This document shows, one piece after another, positions 26,676 to 34,425 of a DNA stretch of 64,000 nucleotides. Positions within the stretch are counted from its first letter, which is position 1, and every line of letters starts with the position of its first letter. The DNA comes from Xylanimicrobium pachnodae JCM 13526 = NBRC 107786. GTDB taxonomy: Bacteria; Actinomycetota; Actinomycetes; Actinomycetales; Cellulomonadaceae. The DNA lies in NCBI GenBank assembly GCA_001592145.1, contig BCWJ01000018.1, forward strand, positions 36,515-100,514, read 5' to 3'. Position numbers and translations under genes: made by a program. Under the pieces are notes generated by a model. The model did not search any database, had not been told where the DNA came from, and saw only the letters and a list, made by a program, of their open reading frames with translations.

Positions 26676-26739
26676 TGCCGTTCTGGAGACATTGCTGGCA
26701 GCAATGAATATTGCTCCCAGCAATGTCTCCAGAACGGCA
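26676..26739. repeat. Nested palindromic intergenic element, copy 2
   Basis: Outer arms of 23 bp (26676-26698 and 26717-26739, starting TGCCGTTCTGGAGACATTGC) are perfectly complementary; the 18-nt interior holds AGCAATGAATATTGCT (26700-26715), itself a stem-loop. It shares the CATTGCTGG-S-AGCAATGAA core with the element at 16745-16780. Both copies follow glycoside hydrolase genes and precede regulator genes. Confidence 0.8.
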
Positions 26740-26748
26740 CCTTGCCCG

Positions 26749-26956
26749 CACGGGGGCGACCGGAGCCCTGCCTGTACGGGGGCGACCGGAGCCCTGCCTG
26801 TACGGGGGCGACCGGAGCCTGCCGGTACGGGGGGCGACCGGAGCCTGCCGGTACGGGGGCGACCGGAGCCTGCCGGTACGGGGCGGCCGGAGCCCTGCCC
26901 GCACGGGCGCGGTCGCCGCCCCCGTCCGCACGGGGCGACCGCCGCCCGTCCGCCGG
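26749..26956 (+). repeat. Tandem array of about eight 25-28 bp units
   Basis: Units begin at 26749, 26775, 26801, 26826, 26852, 26877, 26902 and 26929, each starting with YACGGG and most continuing GGGCGACCGGAGCC. The first six are nearly identical with 25 or 26 bp; the last two are diverged. Length variation of a G-run (GGGGG or GGGGGG) is visible between units, as expected for slippage. Confidence 0.85.
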
Positions 26957-26958
26957 TG

Positions 26959-26996
26959 TTCTGGACGATGCTGCGCCTTCTGGACGATGCTGCGCC
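26959..26996 (+). repeat. 19-bp tandem duplication before tetR
   Basis: TTCTGGACGATGCTGCGCC occurs twice head to tail (26959-26977, 26978-26996), about 40 bp before the regulator start. Confidence 0.85.
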
Positions 26997-27037
26997 GGGA
27001 ACGCGCCCGACGTCCGGTGGGGCGGTTGAATGACCCC

Positions 27038-27715
27038 GTGGCCAACGAACCCGGGACGCGAAGGGGCAGGCGCCCTGCAGGGCGCGACACGCGCGCGGAG
27101 ATCCTCGTGTCCGCCCGCGCCGTGTTCCTGGAGGAGGGCTACGACGCCGCCTCGGTGCGCGCCGTCGCGCGGCGGGCAGGGGTGGACCCCGGCACGGTGC
27201 GGCACTGGTTCGGCGACAAGTCGCGCCTGTTCTCCGCGGCCATCGGCATGGCCGACATCGACCCGGGTGCCGTGGCGCGGGCTGCGCTCGACGGACCGCT
27301 CGACGGGATCGGGTACCGGCTGGTGTGCCGCGTGCTGGAGACGTGGGACGCGGACGGCGCGGTGGAGGGGATCCGCCTGGCGCTGCCCGCGGCGCTCGCC
27401 GACCCGGAGCGGCGGGCGCTGCTGCCGCAGTTCCTGGGCGCGGAGATCCTGGGGCCTATCGCGGCCCGCCTGGACCCCGGAAGTGCCCGCCTGCGCGCGG
27501 CCCTGGCGGCCACGCAGATGGTGGGCGTGCTGCTGGCCCGCTACGTCGTGGGGGTCGAGCCGATCGCGTCGCTGCCGGCGTCGCGGGTCGCGGAGCTCGT
27601 GGGCCCGGCGATCGAGCGGTACCTGCGGGGATCGCTGGATGTCGGAGCGCCGGGATCCGGCGAGTCCCTTGCGTCGCCAGGCCCGCAGGAGCAGAATTCC
27701 CCACATGGTGAATAA
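27038..27715 (+). CDS. TetR-family regulator of the adjacent ABC exporter
   Basis: 225 residues from GTG 27038; an in-frame TTG at 27026 with GGTGGGG just upstream is an alternative. The N-terminal helix-turn-helix is RAEILVSARAVFLEEGYDAASVRAVARRAGVDPGTVRHWFGDKSRLF, typical of TetR, followed by a helical ligand domain with a TetR_C-like segment. It overlaps the ABC ATPase gene by 11 nt, so it probably controls its own operon in response to a toxic substrate. Ligand unknown. Confidence 0.88.
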   Translation: MANEPGTRRGRRPAGRDTRAEILVSARAVFLEEGYDAASVRAVARRAGVDPGTVRHWFGDKSRLFSAAIGMADIDPGAVARAALDGPLDGIGYRLVCRVLETWDADGAVEGIRLALPAALADPERRALLPQFLGAEILGPIAARLDPGSARLRAALAATQMVGVLLARYVVGVEPIASLPASRVAELVGPAIERYLRGSLDVGAPGSGESLASPGPQEQNSPHGE

Positions 27716-28496
27716 CGACGACGGAGCGGCGGTCCGTGCACGCGGACTGCGCATCGTCCGCGGCGCACGCACCGTCATCGACGGGCTCGACCTCGACGTC
27801 CCGGCCGGGCAGGTCGTGGGCCTGCTGGGTCCCTCCGGCTCCGGCAAGACGACCCTGCTGCGCTCCATCGTGGGCGTCCAGGCGAACGTCACGGGCGACC
27901 TCACCGTGCTCGGTGCACCCGCGGGGTCGCCGGGGCTACGGCGCCGGGTCGGCTACATGACCCAGGCGGCGTCGGTCTACACGGACCTCTCGGTGATCGA
28001 GAACCTCGTGCACTTCGCGGCGCTCGCGGGCCGGCGCGGGGCCGCCGCCCATGCCGCCGCGGCCGACGCCGTCGCGGCCGTGGACCTGGGTGGGCACGAG
28101 AAGCAGCAGGTGGGCTCGCTCAGCGGCGGCGAGCGGTCGCGCGTCTCCCTGGCCGCGGTGCTCGTGGGCGACCCCGAGCTGCTGGTGCTCGACGAGCCCA
28201 CGGTGGGGCTCGACCCGGTGCTGCGCCGCGACCTGTGGGACATGTTCCACCGGCTCTCGGGAGAGGGTCGCACCCTGCTGGTCTCCAGCCACGTCATGGA
28301 TGAGGCGGCGCGCTGCGACCGGCTCCTGCTGCTGCGCGGCGGCGCGCTGGTGGCCGACACCACCCCGGACGAGCTGCTCGCGCAGACCGGCGCGCCCGAC
28401 GCCGAACGCGCGTTCCTGACCCTGATCGACCGTGCCAACACCGGCACCGGCACCGGCACCGATGCCGGCACCGCATCCTCCGGGGGTGTGCGATGA
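27705..28496 (+). CDS. ABC exporter ATP-binding protein (DrrA/CcmA-like)
   Basis: 263 residues. Walker A GPSGSGKTT near residues 42-50, Q-loop YMTQAASVYTDLSV, signature LSGGERSRVSL, Walker B LLVLDEPTVGLDP, and the H-loop in VSSHVMDEA. A Thr/Gly/Ala-rich tail encoded by repeated ACCGGC hexamers (about 28438-28475) may vary in length. Pairs with the ABC-2 permease that overlaps it by ATGA; likely exports a drug, lipid or metabolite. Confidence 0.9.
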   Translation: MVNNDDGAAVRARGLRIVRGARTVIDGLDLDVPAGQVVGLLGPSGSGKTTLLRSIVGVQANVTGDLTVLGAPAGSPGLRRRVGYMTQAASVYTDLSVIENLVHFAALAGRRGAAAHAAAADAVAAVDLGGHEKQQVGSLSGGERSRVSLAAVLVGDPELLVLDEPTVGLDPVLRRDLWDMFHRLSGEGRTLLVSSHVMDEAARCDRLLLLRGGALVADTTPDELLAQTGAPDAERAFLTLIDRANTGTGTGTDAGTASSGGVR

Positions 28497-29215
28497 CCCT
28501 CACGATGGTGACCGCCGGACGCGTGCTGAACCAGCTCCGCCACGACCGCCGCACGATCGCGCTGATCATGCTGGCGCCGTGCCTCATCGTGGGCCTGGTC
28601 GCGTGGATGTTCCACGGCACGCCCGTGCTCGACCAGTTCGGTCCCGTGCTGGTGGGCTTCTTCCCGCTGTTCGTGATGTTCCTGGTCACGAGCGTGACCA
28701 CGCAGCGCGAGCGGTCCTCGGGCACGCTCGAACGGCTCATGACGACGCCGCTGCGCAAGGGCGAGTTCGTGGCGGGCTACGCCGTCGCCTTCGGGGTGCT
28801 GGCCACCGTGCAGGCGTTCGTCGTCGTCGGCTTCGCCCTGCTGGTGGGCATGGACGTGGCGGGATCGGTGTGGCTGGTGCTGCTGGTCGCGGTGCTGGAC
28901 GCGGTGCTGGGCTGCACGCTCGGGCTGGCCTGCTCCGCGGTGGCCCGCACCGAGTTCCAGGCCGTGCAGATGATGCCCGTGGTGATCATCCCGCAGCTCG
29001 TCACCGCCGGGATCATGATGCCGCGTGATCAGATGCCCGAGGTGCTCGAGTGGGTCAGCCGGGTGCTTCCGCTCACCTATGCCGTCGAGTCCCTCCAGGA
29101 CCTCGCCCGGGGTGCCCAGTGGGCGGGGGTGCGCGGGGCGATCGGCGTCCTGGTGCTGTGGATCGCGGGGGCCGGCGTCGTCGGCGTGCTGACCCTGCGG
29201 CGCCGCACCGAGTAG
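28493..29215 (+). CDS. ABC-2 type exporter permease
   Basis: 240 residues, about six membrane segments. The short N-terminus is followed by TIALIMLAPCLIVGLVAWMF, then TSVTTQRERSSGTLERLMTTPLRKGEFVAGY, the cytoplasmic motif characteristic of ABC-2 (DrrB-like) permeases, and MPEVLEWVSRVLPLTYAVESLQDL near the end. ATGA overlap with the ATPase gene. The operon ends 10 bp before the stop of the convergent DUF4143 gene. Confidence 0.9.
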   Translation: MTLTMVTAGRVLNQLRHDRRTIALIMLAPCLIVGLVAWMFHGTPVLDQFGPVLVGFFPLFVMFLVTSVTTQRERSSGTLERLMTTPLRKGEFVAGYAVAFGVLATVQAFVVVGFALLVGMDVAGSVWLVLLVAVLDAVLGCTLGLACSAVARTEFQAVQMMPVVIIPQLVTAGIMMPRDQMPEVLEWVSRVLPLTYAVESLQDLARGAQWAGVRGAIGVLVLWIAGAGVVGVLTLRRRTE

Positions 29216-29225
29216 GCGCGGGCGG

Positions 29226-30515
29226 TCAGGGGCCGAGGAGTGCCGCGGGGACGACGGCAACACCGTCGGAGCGCCGGTACGCGTGGCGTCCGGTGGTGAT
29301 GACGACCAGGTCGGCGACGTCGTCCGGCCGTTCGGAGCGCAGCCAGTGCAGGTGCCGCACGTCCCGGTCCGTCGGGGAGGTGCTCAGCTTGACCTCGATC
29401 CCGACCAGGCGGCCGTCGCGACGCTCCACGAGGAGGTCGACCTCATGGTCTCCCCGTTCCGTGCGGAGGTGACCGACGTGCGCGCCAGCGGCCTCCGCAT
29501 AGACCTGCACGCTCTGGGCGACCAGGTTCTCGAACAGCGCGCCGAGCAGCGTGCCCTCACGGAGCTGCTCGCTGCGGGTGTCGCGGCCGGCCAGGAGCGC
29601 GTCCTCGTCCATGCCCAGCAGGTGTGCGGCCAGGCCAGGGTCGGCGAGCTGGTGCTTCGGCGTCTTGGTGAGGCGGGCGAGGTGGTTGCGGGACGGGCGC
29701 CAGGCGGGAACGGGATCGAGCATCCATAGGTCGGCAAGCGTGTCGCGGTACGCCTGCACCGTGGAGCGGGCCGGTTTGGTGGACTCCCCGGGGGTGGCGG
29801 CGTCGAGGATTCGTGAGTACGTGGTCGTCGACGACGTCGACGCGGCGTAGGCGGTCATCCATGCCTGCAGTACCTGGGGCTTACGCACGAGGAGTCCTTG
29901 TTCCGGGAACGATCGCTGCACGATCGCGTGCACGTACCCCGCGAGGCGTGCGGTCCGAGCGCGAGGCGAGAGCTCTCGGATGCCGGGGAAGCCCGAGGAG
30001 GCGATCTCGTGGGCGTAGTCCACGACGGTGGCCTCGGTCTCGCCGGTGATCGGCGTGCTGGAGGTCGGCGCGCCTACCAGCGTGGACAGGCTCACCGTCG
30101 GGTTCTCGATACCTCGTTCTGCGAGGCTGAGAGGCCTCATGCGGAACGAGACCATCCGCCCCGCACCGGTGTGTGTGGGCGCTTCGGCGGGGACCGAGCT
30201 GCCGGTGAGGTAGTACGACCCGGCCCCGTCGTCGACCGCCCGCCGGACGAGATCCCACACCTCGGGCATGCGCTGCCACTCATCGATGAGGACTGGCCCG
30301 TCGAGTCGGCGGATCCGATCAGGGTCGCCGTCGAGAAGTGCTCGTTCGCCGGCGAGGTCGAGCCTGACGGCGGAGCGCGCCCGGCGCAGCGCGGTTGCCG
30401 TCTTGCCGACGCCCTTGGCGCCGTAGATCTCGATCGCCGACAGCTCGTCTCCGAGGTCGTCGAGGACGCCGTCGAGTACCCGTTCGCGGTAGGTCGCCAC
30501 AGGCCTACGCTCCAT
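29226..30515 (-). CDS. AAA ATPase with C-terminal DUF4143 (nuclease-like) domain
   Basis: 429 residues. N-terminal AAA_14 module: Walker A GAKGVGKT (32-39), Walker B VLIDEW (Asp78-Glu79), then LTGSS sensor-like segment. The middle is helical with a winged-helix-like part (STVQAYRDTLADLWMLDPVPAW). The C-terminal DUF4143 region has DHEVDLLVERRDGRLVGIEVKLS, the D...ExK pattern of PD-(D/E)xK nucleases. Family function is unsettled; members are often stand-alone and suspected of mobile or defence roles. The start ATG lies inside the first of four 23-bp direct repeats (30508-30599). A degraded relative lies at 45345-46072. Confidence 0.88.
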   Translation of the reverse strand: MERRPVATYRERVLDGVLDDLGDELSAIEIYGAKGVGKTATALRRARSAVRLDLAGERALLDGDPDRIRRLDGPVLIDEWQRMPEVWDLVRRAVDDGAGSYYLTGSSVPAEAPTHTGAGRMVSFRMRPLSLAERGIENPTVSLSTLVGAPTSSTPITGETEATVVDYAHEIASSGFPGIRELSPRARTARLAGYVHAIVQRSFPEQGLLVRKPQVLQAWMTAYAASTSSTTTYSRILDAATPGESTKPARSTVQAYRDTLADLWMLDPVPAWRPSRNHLARLTKTPKHQLADPGLAAHLLGMDEDALLAGRDTRSEQLREGTLLGALFENLVAQSVQVYAEAAGAHVGHLRTERGDHEVDLLVERRDGRLVGIEVKLSTSPTDRDVRHLHWLRSERPDDVADLVVITTGRHAYRRSDGVAVVPAALLGP

Positions 30516-30599
30516 TTCACGAAACTTCTACGCTACATTTCCTGCGCGACGAACGCTACATCTCCTGCATGATGAACGCTACATTTCCCGCACCCTGGA
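30508..30599 (-). repeat. Four 23-bp direct repeats at the start of the AAA/DUF4143 gene
   Basis: Units start at 30508, 30531, 30554 and 30577, all exactly 23 bp apart, with plus-strand consensus CGCTACATTTCCTGC then 5 variable bases and GAA. Read in the gene direction each has RGRAATGTAGCG. In the unit nearest the gene this is AAATGGAGCG and supplies the real start codon; in the other three, ATG is followed at once by TAG. The exact spacing suggests iterated protein binding on one DNA face or repeated decoy starts. Confidence 0.9.
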
Positions 30600-30682
30600 C
30601 GCCGTGGATCCCGCTCAGACCCGATGACCGCCGTCGACAACGTGACCAGATCGTGACGCGATGTGATGCTTCCGTGGCGCCG

Positions 30683-30696
30683 TGTGAGCGCTAACA
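30683..30696. promoter_or_regulatory. Set A operator upstream of the ytfQ-like gene
   Basis: TGTGAGCGCTAACA differs from the araB palindrome core TGTTAGCGCTAACA by one base. It lies 63 bp before the lipoprotein start and again contains TAACAT (30692-30697) as a possible -10. Confidence 0.75.
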
Positions 30697-30759
30697 TCGC
30701 CGGGACGGTCAATGACCGACGTCCAGGGCCACACCTCGTGGCCGTCTCGAGGAGGAGAC

Positions 30760-31764
30760 ATGGCACGCATCAACCACCGCCACACCGCCGTCGCCGCGCT
30801 GGCCGCGGTCTCGCTGCTCGCGCTCGGCGCCTGCAGCTCCGGCGCCAAGGCAGGGGACACCGGCGACGCCGCAGGCGGCTCGGACGGTGACCTCATCAGC
30901 ATCGGCTTCGCCCAGGTGGGCGCTGAGTCCGGCTGGCGCACGGCCAACACCAAGTCCATCAAGGACACGCTGACCAAGGAGAACGGGTTCGACCTGAAGT
31001 TCTCCGACGCCCAGCAGAAGCAGGAGAACCAGATCCAGGCGATCCGCTCCTACATCGCGCAGGGCGTGGACGTGATCGCGTTCTCGCCCGTGGTCGAGTC
31101 CGGCTGGGACGCCGTGCTCCAGGAGGCCAAGGCCGCGAACATCCCGGTGATCCTCACCGACCGCGCCGTCGACACGGACGACGACTCGCTGTACGTCTCG
31201 TTCATCGGCTCGGACTTCGTCGAGGAGGGCAAGCGCGCCGGCGAGTGGGTCTCCGAGAACCTGGGCACCGAGCCCATCAACGTCGTCGAGCTCCAGGGCA
31301 CCACCGGCGCGGCCCCCACCATCGACCGCAAGAAGGGCTTCGAGGAAGCGACGAAGGGCAATTCCAACATCACCGTCATCGACTCGCAGACCGGCAACTT
31401 CACGCGCGCCGAGGGCAAGCAGGTCATGGAGTCGTTCCTGCAGGCGCACGACGACATCGACCTGGTGTTCGCCCACAACGACGACATGGGCCTCGGTGCG
31501 CTCGAAGCCATCGAAGCGGCCGGGAAGGTGCCCGGCAAGGACATCAAGATCGTCACGATCGACGGCGTCAAGGACGGCATGACCGCCCTGTCGGAGGGCA
31601 AGTTCAACTACATCGTCGAGTGCAACCCGCTGCTGGGCCCGGACCTGGCCGACATCGCCAAGAAGGTCGTGGCCGGCGAGACGGTCGAGAAGCGGATCGT
31701 CACCAAGGACGAGGCGTTCGACCAGGAAGGCGCCAAGGCGGCGCTGCCCGACCGCCAGTACTGA
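30760..31764 (+). CDS. ytfQ: YtfQ-like furanose-binding lipoprotein
   Basis: 334 residues. Signal peptide with lipobox ALGAC (Cys25), then a short acidic linker and a periplasmic-binding fold (IGFAQVGAESGWRTANTKSI; QQKQENQIQAIRSYIAQGVDVIAFSPVVE; VILTDRAVD; NDDMGLGALEAIEAAGK). The GAESGWRTANT and SPVVESGWD segments are characteristic of YtfQ, the galactofuranose binder of E. coli; related systems take arabinofuranose. The ATG at 30760 follows GAGGAGG and begins the signal peptide. First gene of ytfQ-ytfR-ytfT-yjfF. Confidence 0.9.
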   Translation: MARINHRHTAVAALAAVSLLALGACSSGAKAGDTGDAAGGSDGDLISIGFAQVGAESGWRTANTKSIKDTLTKENGFDLKFSDAQQKQENQIQAIRSYIAQGVDVIAFSPVVESGWDAVLQEAKAANIPVILTDRAVDTDDDSLYVSFIGSDFVEEGKRAGEWVSENLGTEPINVVELQGTTGAAPTIDRKKGFEEATKGNSNITVIDSQTGNFTRAEGKQVMESFLQAHDDIDLVFAHNDDMGLGALEAIEAAGKVPGKDIKIVTIDGVKDGMTALSEGKFNYIVECNPLLGPDLADIAKKVVAGETVEKRIVTKDEAFDQEGAKAALPDRQY

Positions 31765-31775
31765 CGCCCGCGGAC

Positions 31776-31821
31776 TTCGACAGGCTCGACCACTTCCCCC
31801 TTGGTGGCCGAGCCTGTCGAG
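31776..31821. repeat. TTCGACAGGCTC inverted repeat, copy 1
   Basis: TTCGACAGGCTCGACCAC (31776-31793) and GTGGCCGAGCCTGTCGAG (31804-31821) form a stem with two mismatches and a 10-nt loop, in the 91-bp gap between ytfQ and ytfR. It is the same element as at 41710-41758. Confidence 0.8.
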
Positions 31822-31855
31822 ACCACTCCATCCCCACCTGAGGTCGGTTCTACCC

Positions 31856-33382
31856 ATGCATGACAACGAGGCAGTGGTCGAGCTGCGCGGCATCACCGTG
31901 GAGTTCCCCGGGGTCCGGGCGCTCGACGGCGTCGACCTCACCCTGCGCCGCGGTGAGGTCCACGCCCTGATGGGCGAGAACGGCGCCGGCAAGTCCACCC
32001 TGATCAAGGCCCTCACGGGCGTCTACACCCCGACGTCGGGGCGCGTCGTCGTGGCCGGGTCGCCCGTGGCGTTCACCGGGCCCGCCGACGCGCAGGCCTC
32101 GGGCGTGAGCACCGTGTACCAGGAGGTCAACCTGGCGCCGAACCTCACCGTGGCCGAGAACATCATGCTGGGCAACGAGCCGCGGCGCTTCGGCGCGATC
32201 GACGTGCGCGCCATGCGCCGCCGGGCCGCGGAGCTCCTGGCCCGGCTGGACGTGCACGTGGACCCGGCGTCGTCGCTGGGCGCGCACTCGCTCGCGGTCC
32301 AGCAGCTCGTGGCGATCTGCCGCGCACTGGTCGTGGACTGCAAGGTGCTGGTGCTCGACGAGCCGACGTCGTCCCTGGACGCGGGCGAGGTCGAGAAGCT
32401 GTTCACGGTGATGCGCACGCTGCGCGACGACGGTGTCGCGATCCTGTTCGTGTCCCACTTCCTGGAGCAGATCTACGCGATCAGCGACCGGATGACGATC
32501 CTGCGCAACGGCCGTCTGGTGGGGGAGTACCGCACCGCGGACCTGCCGCGCCGCGAGCTGGTGCACCTCATGATCGGCTCGTCGTTCGAGGACCTGGAGA
32601 AGCTGGGCGACGCGCCGCGGCGCGAGCAGGCCGCCGCCGACGGCGCGGAGCCCCTGTTCCAGGCCGTGGCGCTGGGCCGCAAGGGCTCCATCCGCCCGTT
32701 CGACCTGGACGTGCACGCGGGCGAGGTGGTGGGCCTGGCCGGCCTGCTCGGATCGGGCCGCACCGAGCTCTCGCGCCTGCTCACGGGCACCGACCGGGCC
32801 GACGCCGGGAAGGTGCTCCTGGACGGCCGGCCCGTGCGGCTCGCCACCCCGCGGGCTGCGCTGCGCCGCAAGATCGCGTACTCCTCGGAGGACCGCAAGG
32901 CCGAGGGCCTGGTGGGTGACCTCACGGTGCGCGAGAACATCGTGCTGGCCCTCCAGGCGGACCGCGGGTGGCTGCGCCGCCTGCCGGCCAGGACGGTCGA
33001 CGAGATCGTGGACCGCTACATCGCCGCCCTCGACATCCGGCCGGCCAACCCGGCGGCCCTGGTGCGCAACCTCTCGGGCGGCAACCAGCAGAAGGTGCTG
33101 CTGGCGCGCTGGCTGGCCACCGCGCCGCGCCTGCTGGTGCTCGACGAGCCCACGCGCGGCATCGACGTCGGCGCCAAGGCCGAGATCCAGCGGCTGGTGG
33201 CACAGCTCGCGGCCGACGGCATGGCGGTCGTGTTCGTGTCCGCCGAGCTGGAGGAGGTGCTGCGCCTCTCGCACCGCGTGGCGGTGCTGCGCGACCGGGT
33301 CAAGGTGGGCGAGCTGGTCAACTCCGACGACGTGCACCTGGGCGACGTCGTCGATCTCATCGCGAGCGGAGAGGCGTCATGA
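31856..33382 (+). CDS. ytfR: YtfR-like sugar importer ATPase, two ABC domains
   Basis: 508 residues. Domain 1: Walker [10 protein letters not shown] (near residues 41-49), degenerate signature HSLAVQQLVAICRAL, Walker B VLVLDEPTSSLD. Domain 2: weak Walker A GLLGSGRTEL, full signature [15 protein letters not shown], Walker [13 protein letters not shown]. This asymmetry is normal in CUT2 ATPases. Separated from ytfQ by a repeat hairpin that may set the binding protein to ATPase ratio; overlaps the next gene by ATGA. Confidence 0.93.
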   Translation: MHDNEAVVELRGITVEFPGVRALDGVDLTLRRGEVHALMGENGAGKSTLIKALTGVYTPTSGRVVVAGSPVAFTGPADAQASGVSTVYQEVNLAPNLTVAENIMLGNEPRRFGAIDVRAMRRRAAELLARLDVHVDPASSLGAHSLAVQQLVAICRALVVDCKVLVLDEPTSSLDAGEVEKLFTVMRTLRDDGVAILFVSHFLEQIYAISDRMTILRNGRLVGEYRTADLPRRELVHLMIGSSFEDLEKLGDAPRREQAAADGAEPLFQAVALGRKGSIRPFDLDVHAGEVVGLAGLLGSGRTELSRLLTGTDRADAGKVLLDGRPVRLATPRAALRRKIAYSSEDRKAEGLVGDLTVRENIVLALQADRGWLRRLPARTVDEIVDRYIAALDIRPANPAALVRNLSGGNQQKVLLARWLATAPRLLVLDEPTRGIDVGAKAEIQRLVAQLAADGMAVVFVSAELEEVLRLSHRVAVLRDRVKVGELVNSDDVHLGDVVDLIASGEAS

Positions 33383-34425
33383 CGCGCGTACAGGCCATCG
33401 TGCGGCACCGGCTGTTCTGGCCGGTGGTCGCCCTGGTCGCCCTGCTGGTGGCCAACACGATCAAGAACCCGACCTTCGTGACGCTCCGGGTGCTGGACGG
33501 TCACCTGTTCGGCGCCATCATCAACCTGTTGCGCCAGGGTGCGCCCCTGCTGCTGGTCTCCCTGGGCATGACGCTCGTCATCGCGACGCGCGGCATCGAC
33601 CTGTCGGTGGGTGCCGTCGTCGCGATCGCGGGTGCCGTCGGCCTCGCGAGCGTGGCGGGTGCCCCCGACCCGGGCTCGCTCGGCGCGGTGCTCACCGCGT
33701 TCGTGCTGGCGCTCGCGGTGTGCGTCCTGGCGGGGATGTGGAACGGGTTCCTGGTCTCGGTGCTGGGCATCCAGCCGATCATCGCGACGCTCGTGCTGAT
33801 GACGGCGGGGCGTGGCATCGCCATGCTCATCACGGACGGGCAGATCACCACGGTGACCAGCGCGCCGTACAAGGCGATCGGGTCCGGGTTCTGGCTGGGC
33901 CTGCCCATCCCGGTGCTGCTGGCCGCCGCCGTCATGGCGGCCGTCGCCCTGCTGACGCGGCGCACGGCGCTGGGCCTGCTGGTCGAGTCGGTGGGCATCA
34001 ACCCGGAGGCGAGCCGGATCGCGGGCGTCGGATCGCGGGCCATCGTGTGGACCGTGTACGTGGTGTGCGCGCTGTTCGCGGGCCTGGCCGGCCTGATGGT
34101 CAGCGCGGACACCATGGCCGCGGACGCCAACAACGCCGGCCTGTTCATCGAGCTCGACGCCATCCTCGCCGTCGTCATCGGCGGCACGTCGCTCGCGGGC
34201 GGCAAGTTCTCCCTGTCGGGCACCCTGGTGGGTGTCCTGGTCATCACGACGCTGACCGTCACGGTCGGGATGATGAGCATCTCGCCCTCGGTGACCCCCC
34301 TGTTCAAGGCCGTGGTGGTGATCGCGGTGTGCCTGGCTCAGTCGCCGGCCGTGCGCGAGCGTCTCGCGGCCCGACGACGCCGCGCGGCCTCGACCGCCGC
34401 GGCTGCCGCGGAGGTGGCTGCCTGA
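33379..34425 (+). CDS. ytfT: YtfT-like sugar importer permease
   Basis: 348 residues, multiple membrane segments. CUT2 permease signatures: LLLVSLGMTLVIATRGIDLSVGAVVAIAGAV (about 55-85), SVLGIQPIIATLVLMTAGRGIA, and LFIELDAILAVVIGGTSLAGGKFSLSG. The ATG overlaps the ytfR stop; the longer open frame is a shadow of ytfR. Two different permeases (with the next gene) are typical of YtfT/YjfF heterodimers. Confidence 0.92.
   Translation: MTRVQAIVRHRLFWPVVALVALLVANTIKNPTFVTLRVLDGHLFGAIINLLRQGAPLLLVSLGMTLVIATRGIDLSVGAVVAIAGAVGLASVAGAPDPGSLGAVLTAFVLALAVCVLAGMWNGFLVSVLGIQPIIATLVLMTAGRGIAMLITDGQITTVTSAPYKAIGSGFWLGLPIPVLLAAAVMAAVALLTRRTALGLLVESVGINPEASRIAGVGSRAIVWTVYVVCALFAGLAGLMVSADTMAADANNAGLFIELDAILAVVIGGTSLAGGKFSLSGTLVGVLVITTLTVTVGMMSISPSVTPLFKAVVVIAVCLAQSPAVRERLAARRRRAASTAAAAAEVAA

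Larger units (their letters stand above)
26571..27037. other. Repeat-rich intergenic region between GH43 and tetR
   Basis: 467 bp without a credible gene; open frames across it in several phases are products of GC-rich repeats. Contents: a short CGCTCGCCGACG-type duplication right after the stop (about 26574-26610), the nested palindrome (26676-26739), a tandem array of about 25-26 bp units (26749-26956) and a 19-bp direct duplication (26959-26996). Confidence 0.75.

Noticed and set aside
26749..26956. The 25-28 bp array as a CRISPR
   Set aside because: Head-to-tail minisatellite with no spacers.
30508..30599. The 23-bp repeats as a CRISPR array
   Set aside because: Units abut directly with no unique spacers, and no cas genes are in the window.
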